Of a stretch of 49,172 nucleotides of DNA, positions 10,491-22,215 are shown in pieces. How positions within the stretch are numbered: position 1 is the first letter of the stretch; the number at the start of each line of letters is the position of its first letter. The notes under the pieces were generated by a model. It was not told where the DNA came from. It did not search any database and was given only the letters and a program-made list of their open reading frames with translations. Made by a program: the position numbers and the translations under genes. Source of the DNA: Cruorifilaria tuberocauda (taxonomy: Eukaryota > Nematoda > Chromadorea > Rhabditida > Onchocercidae); NCBI GenBank assembly GCA_013365365.1, contig JABVXU010000402.1, positions 1 to 49,172 on the forward strand. Reading direction: 5' to 3'.

Positions 10491-12090
10491 AGTTATACAT
10501 GCAGATAACACTTATAATGTTAATTAATTTGTACGCGATAACGTAATTGATTTCTTGCTGATATCAATATCGAAACTTTTCCGGTTTGAAATTATTTCCA
10601 GGAAAAATTATTTCCACTTTTTCAAAAAAGGAATCCATGGTCCTTTTTTTAAAATGATATTCAATACTTTTAAATGATATACTTTTAATTGATATTTAAA
10701 TACTTGAAAAATACTCAATTTAAAACCAATTTAGAAATGAAGAAGTTATTGAAAGAACAAAAAAGAAAATGATATTTCCTTAAGTAAAATGACTTTTAAT
10801 ATCAGGCCAAGGACGGATTAAAAAAAAAAATACAAATTTAGGTTTTTTGATTGATTTAAATCTTGTCCTAAAGCAAATTGATTTATATTATGAGCTCAAG
10901 TATTTCCACTTTTCTCTCATTTTCTTTATTTTCTCTTGTTTTTACTTCAAGTAATACTTAATAGAAAAAGTAATTTAAGTGATACTCAATAGAAAAAAAT
11001 AATTTAAGTAATATTTAATAAAAAAAGTAATTCTAAAATTGAGTAGTACTGGAAATGTGTAAGAGGAAAATGATTTTTACTTCATTATTTTGCTAAAATC
11101 ATAAATTTTTTATCACTATTTCAAATCATACTACGATTATCAAGAATAAATATTCATTAATGCTAAATTAGCTTAAAAAATTAAAAAAGCAAACTTTTAA
11201 TAAAGAAGTTTTAAAAATGAAACGATACAAAGTAAATTATCTATTCTGGTTTGAATATTTATTTTAGGATCTAATCAAAGTGTTGTAAGTAAAATGATCG
11301 CAAGAAATTATGAGTAATACTAAAAATGTGCAAAAAAAAACTGTGTTAATGGGATAAAATTCAAAGTATGTATGAATTCTTTTTCGTTGAAATTATTTCT
11401 TGACACTCTAAAACCACTTAAAACACTATGGAAGAAAAAAAGAAAGGAAATTCCACGTTTTATGTGGTTTGAAAAAAAAAGAAACTATGATATAAGGAGA
11501 AAACTTGTAATAGGTAAGTAATTACTCGCTTTTTTTTTCCAATTCAAATTTCAATTAAGTCATACTTCCATCTACAATTAGCTATAGTAATAAAAACTTT
11601 GAAAAATATTACCAAAAGATAGTAATTTTCTAGAAGTATTTCATTTTTGATTTCAATAAATAAAGTACTGTAATTACTTATGACAAAACTGTAAAGCGAG
11701 TTTTTTACTTTAAAACTTAACATTAAAACCTAACTTAAAAAAACTGAAAAAAGAAATATAACATTGATAAAATGCGATAGCACAATTTTATATTTATCTC
11801 TACGGAATGTAATTTTAGAAAATTATAAAATTTTTTGGATCATAAAAACAAAAATTTTTAAATTTGCGATGTTATCATTTAAATCAATGTTCATTCGTAT
11901 CATTAACTTATCATCTGAAACTTATCACCAAAATTTTATACTTTATAATTATCATATAAGCCATAAAGTTATATTGTTAAAAGTTAGGAACATATTGATA
12001 AAATGTGATAAAATTGAATTCAACAATTTCAGTACAATCAATCATAAATGGTTAATTATCAAATCTCTCGTTATTCGTCCATTCTTTCTA
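10491..12090. other. Gene-free AT-rich DNA
   Basis: No supported exon. Positions 10945-11040 hold about three copies of a 30-bp AAGTAAT(A/T)CTTAATAGAAAAAGTAATTT unit. A 122-codon open frame at 11764-12132 is Ile/Leu/Lys/Phe-rich, has no motif I recognise and ends inside the next duplication, so it is not called. Confidence 0.55.
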
Positions 12091-12097
12091 AAATTAC

Positions 12098-12385
12098 CAT
12101 CAGTTTTATTCCGATTGATCCATATCGATTAATTATATTGATCAATAAGTAATATTGCATGGTATATAATCAAGTGATATAATTAATCGTCAGTTAGTTT
12201 TCCGGAAATGACATGAAAGTGGTATACGTGAAATTTCTAAACATTTTATTCCACCGGAATTTTCAAATTGTCATCAATTTATTCCCCATTGATCCATATT
12301 GATAAATTATCCGTAATATTGCGCGGAATATAATCAAATGATCTAACTAATCGTCAGTCAGTTTTCCGGAAATGATGAAGAAACA
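12098..12385. repeat. Diverged direct duplication, 164-bp offset
   Basis: Copy A (about 12098-12215) and copy B (about 12268-12380) share CATCA(G/A)TTTATTCC..ATTGATCCATAT, then GTAATATTGC, then AATATAATCAA(G/A)TGAT, then TAATCGTCAGT(T/C)AGTTTTCCGGAAATGA. The TCCGGAAATGA landmark lies at 12201 and 12365. Divergence is moderate, mostly substitutions. Confidence 0.92.
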
Positions 12386-14999
12386 CGAACATCTTTTCTA
12401 CTGGATTTTTTACATTCAACTCAGGAAAACGGTTTTCTCGTTTTTTCCTGATTACAATCGATCTTATGAAATTTCATTCAAATATAATCCGATCAAGGTA
12501 ACACTATTACAAATTATTATTATTGATCCAATTTACCGGTACAGGTTGGGACGAAGATTTGTAGTTAAGATGGTTGAGAGGAAGTAAACAAGTATAAGTA
12601 GTTGTAGTTCAAAATGAATTTTAGCCAATTTCAAGAGTATACGAAGGTCACTCCGACTATTCATATTCACATTTCGGTTTTAATGACCGTTCTTCCGTAC
12701 AATTCATCTAGAAAGGGATTGAAATTTAATTTAAATAATTGAATTGAATTAGACTGAATTGAATTTAAATCGTAAAATAGCTTTAATTGAAACGATTAAT
12801 CATGATAATTTAAACTATTTTAAAAATAACGAATTAATTTAAATGATTTTTTTTCAGAATATTCAATGTATTTTATATTCTTTTTAAATCAAATATATTC
12901 CAAAAAACTAATTAATTATCAATTTAATAATTGAATTAATGTGAATTTTAATCATAATTAATTGAAGAAAATAATTATGATAATTTGAAATCAGACATAA
13001 TTCAAAAAAAAAAAAACTAATTAATCATAAATTTAATAACTGAGTTCAATTGAATTTTAATTAGAAAATAGTGTCTTAATTGAAGAGAATAATTTTGATA
13101 ACTTAAAATCAAATTTAAAAATCAATAAATTTTGCTTTGCATTAAAATAATAAAATTATTTAATTGATTTCCGATATATGCAAACTCAAATAATTATGAA
13201 TAATTTAAATTATTTTAAAAAATAAATAATTAATTGAAATGATTTTTTTTCTGAATATGCAAATATTTTAGCATTTTTTTAAAATCAGATATAAATCAAA
13301 AAATTAATAAAATATGAAATTTATGGCAATTTTAATACATCAGGAATTAAATCATTTTAATTACAAATTTAATTACAATTTTTAATTACAATTTTTAATT
13401 ACAAGGATTAAATCAAATCATTTAATTGAATTCCTTATGTGCAAAAGTTAATTCGTAATTTTTCACAAAAATTTTGTTCATATCTTTTGATCAATTTATT
13501 ATTAATCATTACCTAGCTGAAATTAAGTAATTCAACATTACCGAATGGAAATTAATTACCAAATTGGAAATGAATTATTATCATTTTCCCGGAAAGCTTA
13601 AAGAAATTTGACTAATTGAAGAATTTACGATTGTAGAAAAATTATTTATTAAAATTTTTAAATGGTAAAAAATGAAATGATAATTGGCATACTTTGAAAC
13701 TTTTAAAGATTAGAAAAAAAAAAGCAAGTGATAAAAAATCAATAAGTGACTTTAAAGTTTGTCACAAATAATCCATTCATATCATTTATCATATAAATTT
13801 TATCATTATCAGTAACAATCATTTAAAAAGGATCTAAAAAGGAATTGACACTCGTCTTGTTATTATTATTATTTAAATAGGAATTGATAAATTTGATTAA
13901 TACTTCGTTTCTCTCTTATCTATTTTATTTATATTTTCGAGTAGTTCCCTTACATTTCCTTATCAGTTTATCAGTACATTTTATCAAACAATATATTCGT
14001 ATTCTCATTATATTATTCTTTTTAATTAAGTAATTAATAATAATACTGTGAGTTATTTCATATTAAATAAACTCTAATTGAATAGTTCTTCAACAATGAT
14101 TATCTGTAAGTTATAATTGTAAATGATGTATTTATTGATTGATATATTGATTAATAGTGCAATTTTACTTTTGCAAAAAAACGAAATTGAATAAAAAGTT
14201 TAAACCAAGAGGAATAAAATAAGAATCGAAGTACTGGAAAGATTGATTGTAAAGAAAAAAAAATTACTACAAACATTTATCAACTACAACCTATCAAACA
14301 TTCTCAGTCAACATTTTAATTTAGAATTTGAATTTCAAATTAAAATTGAAATTTCAATGAGAAAATGAATTATTCATTTTTGCAAAATTGATCGGTAATC
14401 GTTATTATCGTCCTTCGGAATTACAGCTATTTCTATCGGTATTATTTAAATGAAATTTACGAATGACTATTTCCCACGTCATATTATCATTATTATCAGC
14501 AGGATATCATTAATATTATCAGTTAGAAATCAAAGATTGCAAACCAATACCAAAAATAAGAATGATAATGATAAAGCATGCATGCTAATTAGTTAAAAAT
14601 ATTAATTAATAAAAAAGTCAATTAATTAGCTAATGATAAGGATTTTTAAAGAGAAAAATGTGTAGTGATAAAAGTGATAAAATATATGAAGCATGAAAAA
14701 AGCATCTATAAAGATATTGAAATATTACGTCAAAATACTAAAAATAAACACTGCCAAATTATTTTACGTATAAAATAATTGATGCTAAAACGAACCTTGC
14801 ACGTATTTCACGTTTTATTTATTTGCAACTTTAATGAATTATTAAATTAGCTAAAATTTTGATCGAAACAAATACCAATCAGCTCATTTCGATTCATTGA
14901 TAAATGATAGTGTGCATTCCTTATCATTGAAGGTGTATTCGATCAATTGGGTACTAACTGATAAAGTATCTAATAAAAGTATCTTTTAAAAAAATTTCA
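12386..14999. other. Gene-free AT-rich DNA
   Basis: No supported exon. Positions 12720-13440 are dominated by AATTAAT/TTTAAAT-type sequence with loosely repeated blocks such as AATTTAATAA(T/C)TGA(A/G)TT and AAAATCA(A/G)AT. A 71-codon open frame at 12372-12587 starts in the preceding duplication and shows no domain. Confidence 0.55.
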
Positions 15000-15019
15000 A
15001 AAAAGAAAGTTTAGATTAA

Positions 15020-15610
15020 TTATTAGTAGCATAAATTTTGTATCAAATTTATGTTTTAAATAAAATCAATAATTATTAAATCAAATTTGTTTCAAATAAA
15101 ATCAATGCTTATTAGATCAACAAATTATTTTCAAATATTAGCTAAAAATTATTGAATACTATTCATGAAAATAGTTTTCATGATTATAGATTAAAATAAT
15201 TACATAATTTCATTTATATATCAAAATACTTGAAACATTTCAAGTTTTTTTTCTTTCTCAGTGATTATTAAATCAAATTTTGCATTAAATTGATTATGTT
15301 TCATATAGAATCGATGATTATTAGATCAACAAATTGTTCTAGATCAATGAATCATTTTCAAACATTAGCTAAAAATTAATTAATGATATAGGTGAAAATA
15401 ATTTTCATGATTACAGATTTAAATAATAGCATAGAGAGAGGAAATTAAATAAAATCAGTGAGTATTAGATCAACAAATTGTTTTACATCAATGAATCATT
15501 TTCAAATATTAGCTCAAAATTAATGAATGGTATAGATAGAAATAATTTTCATGATCATAGATTAACATAATTTTATTTTTAATTAAAATATTGAAATATT
15601 TCAAGTTTTA
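15020..15610. repeat. Three diverged copies of a roughly 150-210 bp unit
   Basis: ATTAGATCAACAAATT occurs at about 15111, 15320 and 15464. Each is followed by a TCAAA(T/C)ATTAGCT(A/C)AAAATTA block and then GAAAATA(G/A)TTTTCATGATTA. TTGAAA(C/T)ATTTCAAGTTTT ends the first and third copies. Spacing is irregular because of internal indels. Confidence 0.88.
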
Positions 15611-16047
15611 TTTTCCATGTCTCTTTTTTATTCGTTCTTTGAAATAAAATAAACAATCACATTGAAATAAACTAATTCATTCTTCCACAACAAAAATAAA
15701 TATAAATTTAAGTACAAAAAAGAAAAAGTTTTTTGCAAAATCAATGAAATTTGAAGAGAGATGAAAAATTGTAAAATAATTAATAATTATTTCAAATAAA
15801 TAAACCACAAAGATAAAATAAAACAAAAATAAAAAAGTGATCAAACGATAGAATAAATGATTTAACATATTTTCAGAGAATTTAAAAAAAAAAAACATTA
15901 AAAAAACGAAATGATAAGAAAGATAAGTGATTGATAGTGACAAGGTCAGTGTGTAGTTGATAGTAATGATTACACATCGTTTGATAAATTATTATTGAAA
16001 AATGTTGAAACGATAATTTGATAATCAAACTTTTTTTTTTTGATTAG

Positions 16048-16130
16048 CTTTTCTTTTCTTCTTAACTTTTCATTCCGTAATTTTCTCTTTTCTTTTCTTC
16101 TTAACTTTTCATTCCGTAATTTTCTCTTTT
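16048..16130. repeat. 39-bp tandem duplication, two copies
   Basis: CTTAACTTTTCATTCCGTAA followed by TTTTCTCTTTTC occurs at 16061 and 16100, a 39-bp offset. Because 39 is a multiple of three, a short Phe/Ser-rich frame stays open through both copies. This has no other coding support. Confidence 0.93.
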
Positions 16131-16816
16131 CTTTTTTCTTTCTAATTCAAAAAAAGTTTTTTTTTTTCAAGATTTCACATTTCGTTGTTTTTCTTTTTTT
16201 TTCGATTAAAATGAAATTGAGTAAAGTGAATTAAATGATAAAGAGAAAAGATTTATCTTTGTTAATAAACAATGTAAATAAACTCTGATAAAGTGAAAGA
16301 ACTGGGTGAAAAATACCGAGAGGAGAAATTCAGTGAGGAATTCTCGGGAAAAATAATGAAATGAAAATTTGATAGGAAAAACAATGTGCCGAAGAAAATG
16401 GGCAAAAAAAAAGTGAAATTTCGTTTGAATGAAAAAAAGAAAAGATTTAAGGAATATTACTGAATGATAAGGAAAAAAAGGAACTGATAAGAAATTAAAT
16501 AATTAAAAAATTAATTGTAATTGAAAATAATAAAATTCTAAAAATTAAATAATTAAAATTAAATTTAATTGAGAGCAATATAATTCGTCAAAAAAAAATT
16601 TTTTCATCCTTTATAAAATTGAAATTATTTCATGATTTCCGTAATATTAATAAATCATTTTTGAATTTTTTCATCATTTTAAATTTTAAATTAGAAATTT
16701 GAAAGGTTTCAATTTAATTAGAGATTCTTAAGGCTACTGGAATATTCTGTATAAAGTTTCACTTTTAGTTTAAGTATAAACGAACTAACAACAACAACTA
16801 GCTAGCTAAAAAATAT
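16131..16816. other. Gene-free AT-rich DNA
   Basis: Nothing beyond low-complexity A/T sequence and a purine-rich patch at about 16300-16470. Confidence 0.55.
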
Positions 16817-17010
16817 ATGCTAAATTTTGTAAATGAAAATTACTACAATAAAAATAAAACTACTAAAATCAATATACTAAGTATAAATTTTGTAAGTAAA
16901 AATTACTACAATAAAAATAAAACTACTAAAATCAATATACTAAGTATGAATTTTGTAAATGAAAATTACTACAATAAAAGCGCAACTACTAAAATCAAAT
17001 TGCACATCTT
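16817..17010. repeat. 63-bp tandem repeat, three copies, frame-preserving
   Basis: The landmark T(A/G)AATTTTGT lies at 16821, 16884 and 16947, an exact 63-bp period (21 codons). Each unit continues AA(A/G)T(G/A)AAAATTACTACAATAAAA and ACTACTAAAATCAA. A 72-codon frame from 16817 to 17035 reads through all three as an Asn/Lys/Tyr-rich 21-residue repeat. Whether it is translated cannot be judged here; I treat it as DNA repeat. Confidence 0.93.
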
Positions 17011-18359
17011 AATTTTTTATCATTATTTTAAATGAATGAATTCGACATTGCATACCATTCCTTTTTCCCTTTTATGCAATTTCATTACCGTTCGTTTACC
17101 GTTATTACATTCCATTTTAAAGTTATCATAAAACAATTGTTGATAATATTAATACTAATTAATTAAAGAGAGAGAAAGAGAGAGAAGCTTTGTGTTAAAA
17201 GTGCTAACAAAAAAAAAACGAATTGAAAAGTTAAAATCAAATATGAGAATATTGTCTTTATTACAATCATTTTACCTACAAAAATTGCTTATCGTAATTT
17301 TATTACTGTAATCAGTTATCTCTTTCTTATTGATAATATTAAAATGCAAAAAAAAAGTTTACTGTAAATTGGAAAAAGTTAATAATTACTTTTATTGTTT
17401 TTATTTCTTTGTCTTTATTAATTGATGAAAAGTTTTTTTGAAAAAAAAAACGTCGAAAAATTCATTTTTTTGATGGGAAAATTCTATGAACAAAATCAAA
17501 GGAGGAAAAGTTCATTTATCATTGATATTATATTGATAGCATCAGTTTTTCATTTAATTTTTTTTAAAAAAAGAAAACTTTTTAAAAATTTTTTAAAATT
17601 GTTATTCTGTTTTTAAATTCCTTTTAATTGGACTTTTACTCTCTTACCATTCTTATTATCACTGTTATGTTTATACTGTACTTATGCATGATAATAATAA
17701 TTACTAGTTGGAAAAATCATGAATGCATATTGATTATATCATAATTGTAATTGATAATATTAAATTTAATTGGATGTTATTTAAATTAAATGAATTCATA
17801 ATTTCATTCAAAAATTAATAACTACGATTATTTGTACAATAATTATGAATGATAATAATTAGTAATTAGGAAAAAATCATGATTGCATATATTACGATTT
17901 TATTTCCAAAATAAGTAATATGAACTGTTCAAATAATTGTGTAAAATTGATAATTATCAATTTAATAAAAATAATTAGAAAATATCATAATTTTATTCAA
18001 AAACTAATAATAGCAACTTTCACATGATAATTCGATATGATAATGATTATCTATAATAGATTGTATTTGATAACGAGTTGATAATAGTAAAACCGAGATA
18101 ACATTAGTACAATTGATAATATTCAAGCAATAATTTCTGTATGATTGATAATTATTGATTATTTCATTGATCGTATGATAATAATTACTGATAATATCAT
18201 TAATTCTACCTCATAATATTATAAAGTATCAATATTTCCGGTGTGTTTACTTTTTTTTATTTATCATATTCTTCCTGCACTCTTTTCTTGGATCATTTTC
18301 ATGCAGATATTTTATTTTAGCATTTATTGAGAATTTTCTCGAAACTAGATTTCAGTTAT
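17011..18359. other. Gene-free AT-rich DNA
   Basis: No supported exon. TGATAATAAT-type and (A/T)GATAA sequences are very frequent at 17680-18230. A duplicated (A)ATCATGA(A/T)TGCATAT block occurs near 17717 and 17876. Confidence 0.55.
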
Positions 18360-18780
18360 AAATGTTTACTTCTAATCGTTATACTCTATGAAGATTAGGC
18401 CAACATGAGAAACTAAAGGTATGATTTTCTTGTGTCTCTTTTGGGGCGCTATTTGATCCAAGACATTCAGGTCACTGTTCTGGATATTTCTTGTGGATTG
18501 TGATGTTCATGATCCTATCTTTGCTTAGTGATAAGGACAGGACGTTACGATCATGACTGTTTGTGGTACCATATTCTCATACACCAGATATTCCCATTGT
18601 ATTTACTGATGGATCAGATCTCCTCATAGGAAAAAACTCCTCTCCTTCAGTCGAGCGGGGGAGGGCGATTGTTGGGATTCGCGGTGCTGTTATCCTCCAG
18701 GATTGTTCATCGCTGTAAACGAATCTTCTACTGGATTAAGATATTACATTGGTTCGTGCTAAACCCAAACAATTGAACTC
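18360..18780. other. GC-elevated island of unknown origin
   Basis: This stretch has clearly different base composition from its surroundings. By my count 18601-18720 is about 49% G+C, against very AT-rich sequence on both sides. It contains GGGGCG, CGAGCGGGGGAGGGCG and ATTCGCGGTGCTG, words absent from the rest of the desert. Translation on + gives a short open stretch (about 18595-18715) without a recognisable domain before a TAA. It could be a decayed transposon fragment, a bacterial (endosymbiont) insertion, a non-coding RNA or a conserved regulatory element; I cannot decide among these. Confidence 0.6.
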
Positions 18781-19789
18781 AATCAAGCGCAAATTCCACA
18801 ATAATCAACAAATTATCATTATCATATCAGTTACTGATAATATCATGCTGAAAAGTATTTCATTGTATCAGTGCTATCAATGTTTATTTATTTAGCGCAA
18901 TACTATATATCTATTTCATCGTTATCATCAAAATCGATAATATTATTATCAATAAGCATGATTATTATCAATAATTTCAATTTCGTAATTAATTAAAACT
19001 CTTAGCAAACAAATAATGACTTTAAGCTATAAATGAATAATTAATTTGAAATAATAAATAATTTCAAATAAATGATAGTTTATAAGCTTATCAATATCAA
19101 TGCTTGTTATCATTTATCTATCGCTAAAAAAAAAAACTTATCAATTTATTTATTTATCTCAAAAGATTTATTTATTTATTTATTTATCTTAAAAGAAAAA
19201 CTTATCAAATTTTTTTCAATGTTGATAACTAGTAATAAAATTTGATAATTAAAAAATCTTTCTAAAATGATAAAAAGTGCATTTTACAAAAAAAAAGTTT
19301 TTCTTTCAACAGATAAACTTATCAAATTTTTGTTATTATTTATTTGTCCCGAAAGAAAGACGAAGTGTTTTGTGTGTAAATTCATTATTGGTTAGTTTTT
19401 AGATCAAAGCAACAATTTCTATGATAGCAGATGATTCGGTAAAACGGGATAAGTGATATACAGTAAGCTAGTTGTTAAGGATTAAGGTTAAAGGGTAAAG
19501 GGTAAAGGGGTAAAGAGTACTTGATTTCTTTCAAACAACATAAAATCCCTCTTCATTAGCATATTTTTGATGTTTTTCTTTTCATTTTTTGTCATCTCAT
19601 CTTTTCATTCTCTTTATCATTCTTAATATTTTAACTTCTATTTCTAAGTTTTATTCATAAGTTTGTTTTATAGTTAAATGTACTTTTTATCATTTTAGCT
19701 TTTTAGCATTTAGCTTTTTATCATTTTTATCATTTTATCATTCTATTATCAAATTTTTATGATTAATATTAAAATGGAATAAAGTGCTT
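18781..19789. other. Gene-free AT-rich DNA with short tandem repeats
   Basis: No exon was seen. A GGTTAAAGGGTAAAGGGTAAAG run lies at about 19486-19512. Paired copies of an A(A)ACTTATCAA..TTATTTATTTAT block lie at 19135-19210. GATAA motifs are frequent. Confidence 0.55.
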
Positions 19790-19794
19790 TATTT

Positions 19795-20025
19795 TTAAAA
19801 AGACGTTAACTTCGATTGATTTGTTTGATTGCAAAAATATTGATTAGTTGATTTATTGAATTATTGATCAAAATGTATTTAATTGTAAAAATCGTTTAAA
19901 ATGCTTTAAATTTTTATCATTTAAAAAAAAAACGTTAACTTCTATTGATTTGTTTGATTGCAAAAATATTGATTAATTGATTTGTTGAATTATTGATCAA
20001 AATATATTTAATTGTAAACATCTAT
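19795..20025. repeat. 128-bp direct duplication, two copies
   Basis: ACGTTAACTTC(G/T)ATTGATTTGTTTGATTG.. begins at 19803 and 19931, an offset of 128 bp. It is followed in both copies by CAAAAATATTGATTA(G/A)TTGATTT, then TTGAATTATTGATCAAAAT and ATTTAATTGTAAA. The copies are more than 90% alike over about 100 bp by eye. Confidence 0.93.
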
Positions 20026-20627
20026 TTAATTCATTTTATTGATTGTAAAATGTCATTTAATTTATTAAATTAATTATGAAAATTTGTTTGCTCCTTTAAT
20101 TAGCTTGCAAACGCTTATTTTATTGATTTGATTATTGCAATAATTTCTATGATTCGTTTAACTGTCTGACGAAAATTTATTTAATTCATTTAATTAATTA
20201 CAAGAATTAAATTAATCCTTGCAGTGATATAAATTGCAATGTACAATGAAATCAGTTGATATCATTTATTATCAGTTATAAAGTAAATGCAAGTAATTCA
20301 TTAAAGAACAGCAAAGGTTATAGTTATTAGGTTATCAGTTATCGTGAAGTTATACCATCAAGTTTTGCTATTTGCATATTTTCCGTTTTGTATTTGTAAA
20401 GTTATCTGTATCATTACTTCCAGAAATGTTGAAATTAAATTTCTTGAAATTTCAAAATTTGAAAATAGCCGAAATTCTTCAATCCTTAATGATTTTAAAA
20501 TTTGAAAACCTGAATTCGAGATTATATATACATTTAAGTATACAAAAATAACATTGATTCTTTCTTATTTTTGCCCGCAAATTTACCCATCGATCCTTCG
20601 CTGCTCATTGCAAATCGGTTATAACAA

Positions 20628-20654
20628 ATCCGGAAATTGATTCATTTTCCGGAT
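20628..20654. repeat. Near-palindromic inverted repeat
   Basis: ATCCGGAAA (20628-20636) and TTTCCGGAT (20646-20654) are perfect 9-bp inverted arms around TTGATTCAT, whose middle (TGATTCA) is also symmetrical. It may be a hairpin or paired binding sites for a factor that recognises CCGGAA (ETS-type core), but this is only inference. Confidence 0.75.
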
Positions 20655-20914
20655 GCAATAACATATTGTCCATTTGTGCTAAATAAGCCTACAATTAGCG
20701 CATTACTGATTGTTATGCTATGTTACCATTAGCATATTTGCCGGGTATCAAATTTCTCCTCTCTCTTTATTCATCCCTCAAATTACCTCCCAACATCCAT
20801 TTGATTACTATCTCATACCGTATTCCAAGTGATCAATCTTCATTATCACTGATCAAGAATTCCCGATACAAATATCGTAAATATATGATTTCTATATTCT
20901 TTTGGAGCAGGAAC
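20655..20914. other. Gene-free segment, less AT-rich than average
   Basis: A 68-codon open frame at 20720-20926 (+) has a more balanced composition than most of the desert but no start context, splice sites or domain that would support a gene. Nothing else was seen. Confidence 0.45.
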
Positions 20915-21180
20915 ATATATAAATAAATAAATGAATAAATAAATAAATAAAGAAGGTAAGTAAGTAAGTAAGTAAGTAATGAGAAACTTAATTTCATTTA
21001 GCACTTTTATAATTTATTTATCAATTGATTAACTAATTATTCCTCATCATTATAAGCAATCAGTTAATTCAATTAATACGTTTAGATAAGTAAAAATCAA
21101 TGGGTAAATAAATAAATAAGTAAACAAGTAAATAATAAATAAATAAACAAATAAATAGTAAATAAATAAATAAATATTAG
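20915..21180. repeat. Tetranucleotide microsatellites (AAAT, AAGT)
   Basis: Runs of AAATAAAT (20918-20950), GTAAGTAAGTAAGTAAGT (20956-20978) and AAATAAATAAAC (21100-21175) occur in close succession. Confidence 0.9.
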
Positions 21181-21900
21181 AAATTTTTCAGAAAAAAAAA
21201 ATTTTTCCCTTGAAATGATCAAATTAATAATTCTAAATAAATTTCGTTTAAAATTTTTAAAAAAAAAAGCAAAAAAGAAATTTTATTTTAGAAAAAAAGA
21301 CTTTTTAATTTTAGATTTAATAATTGGAAAGTTTTCAGAAATGTTATAGACAGATTGTAAAAGTAAAAGTAAAAGCTAAGGATGGATTGGATGGATGGAA
21401 GGAAAAGCTTGATGATCGATCAGTTCAAGAAGAGCACATTTTCAGCTAATCCAATTGTTGTTAGCATCGGAAAATCGGACTGTGTTGAAGGATTGTATCA
21501 ATCAAATCATCTTCAAAATGCATGAATGATTAGCATTTTCCAGCAATTCGATAATTTAATTCAAATCGATTTTATTAATCGTTTAAATTCATTTATCGCC
21601 AAATTTAGCTAAACTTATTCAATGCTAATAATTAGCTAAAATTTGTTGACTTATTATGTACATTTAAATCAAATTCAAATCAATTTTTAACACATTTAAT
21701 AATAAACAATTCTATTTTTGCAAAAGAATTATTTTAATTTCTTTCGTTTTTATTAATTAATATTGCTTAAAAGAATTGAAAAGATTATTTAATTAATTAT
21801 TTATTAATTTATTTAATTATTTATTAATTATTAATTAGGAAATAATAAAATTGTGGTTTTTAAAAATAAGAATTATTTGAAAATTTATTTTGAAAAATTT
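21181..21900. other. Gene-free segment with one less AT-rich patch
   Basis: Positions 21370-21530 are less AT-rich (GGATGGATGG, AGCATCGGAAAATCGGACTG) and follow a TTTTCAG at 21438-21444. The frame after that site is open for about 27 codons with no recognisable product. It could be a conserved non-coding element or an isolated exon. No gene is called. Confidence 0.45.
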
Positions 21901-21904
21901 TTCG

Positions 21905-22215
21905 TGATAGGTTTTATTAAATGGAAAATTTTACTAATATTTTTATATTATTATTAATATTATGTTATATTATATTTTTATTTTATATTAATTAATGTTT
22001 TTCTATTTCGAATTAAGTTTATTAATTTATTATTTGATATTATGCTTTTTTAATGGAAAATTTTACTTATTGCTTTACGCTTATATGCTTTATGCTTACT
22101 TTATGCTTATTATTTAATATTTTTATGTTATTATTAATATTCTGTTGTATTACCTCTCTACTTTATATTAATTAATATTTTTCCATTTCAAATTAAGTTT
22201 ATTATTTTATATTTG
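21905..22215. repeat. Diverged direct duplication of about 120-170 bp
   Basis: TTAATGGAAAATTTTACT, then ATTTTTAT(A/G)TTATTATTAATATT(A/C)TGTT, TTTATATTAATTAAT and TT(C/T)(C/T)ATTTC(G/A)AATTAAGTTTATTA occur in the same order from about 21915 and from about 22050. The second copy carries an extra (A/T)TGCTTTATGCTTA-type insertion. Confidence 0.85.

Noticed and set aside
11764..12132. 122-codon + strand open frame
   Set aside because: Ile/Lys/Leu/Phe-rich translation of AT-rich DNA. It ends within a diverged DNA duplication that does not preserve the frame in the second copy, and no motif was found.
18360..18780. Retrotransposon RNase H or integrase fragment in the GC island
   Set aside because: A short frame contains a TDGS-like word, but no other conserved residues or neighbouring transposon domains were visible, so I leave it unassigned.
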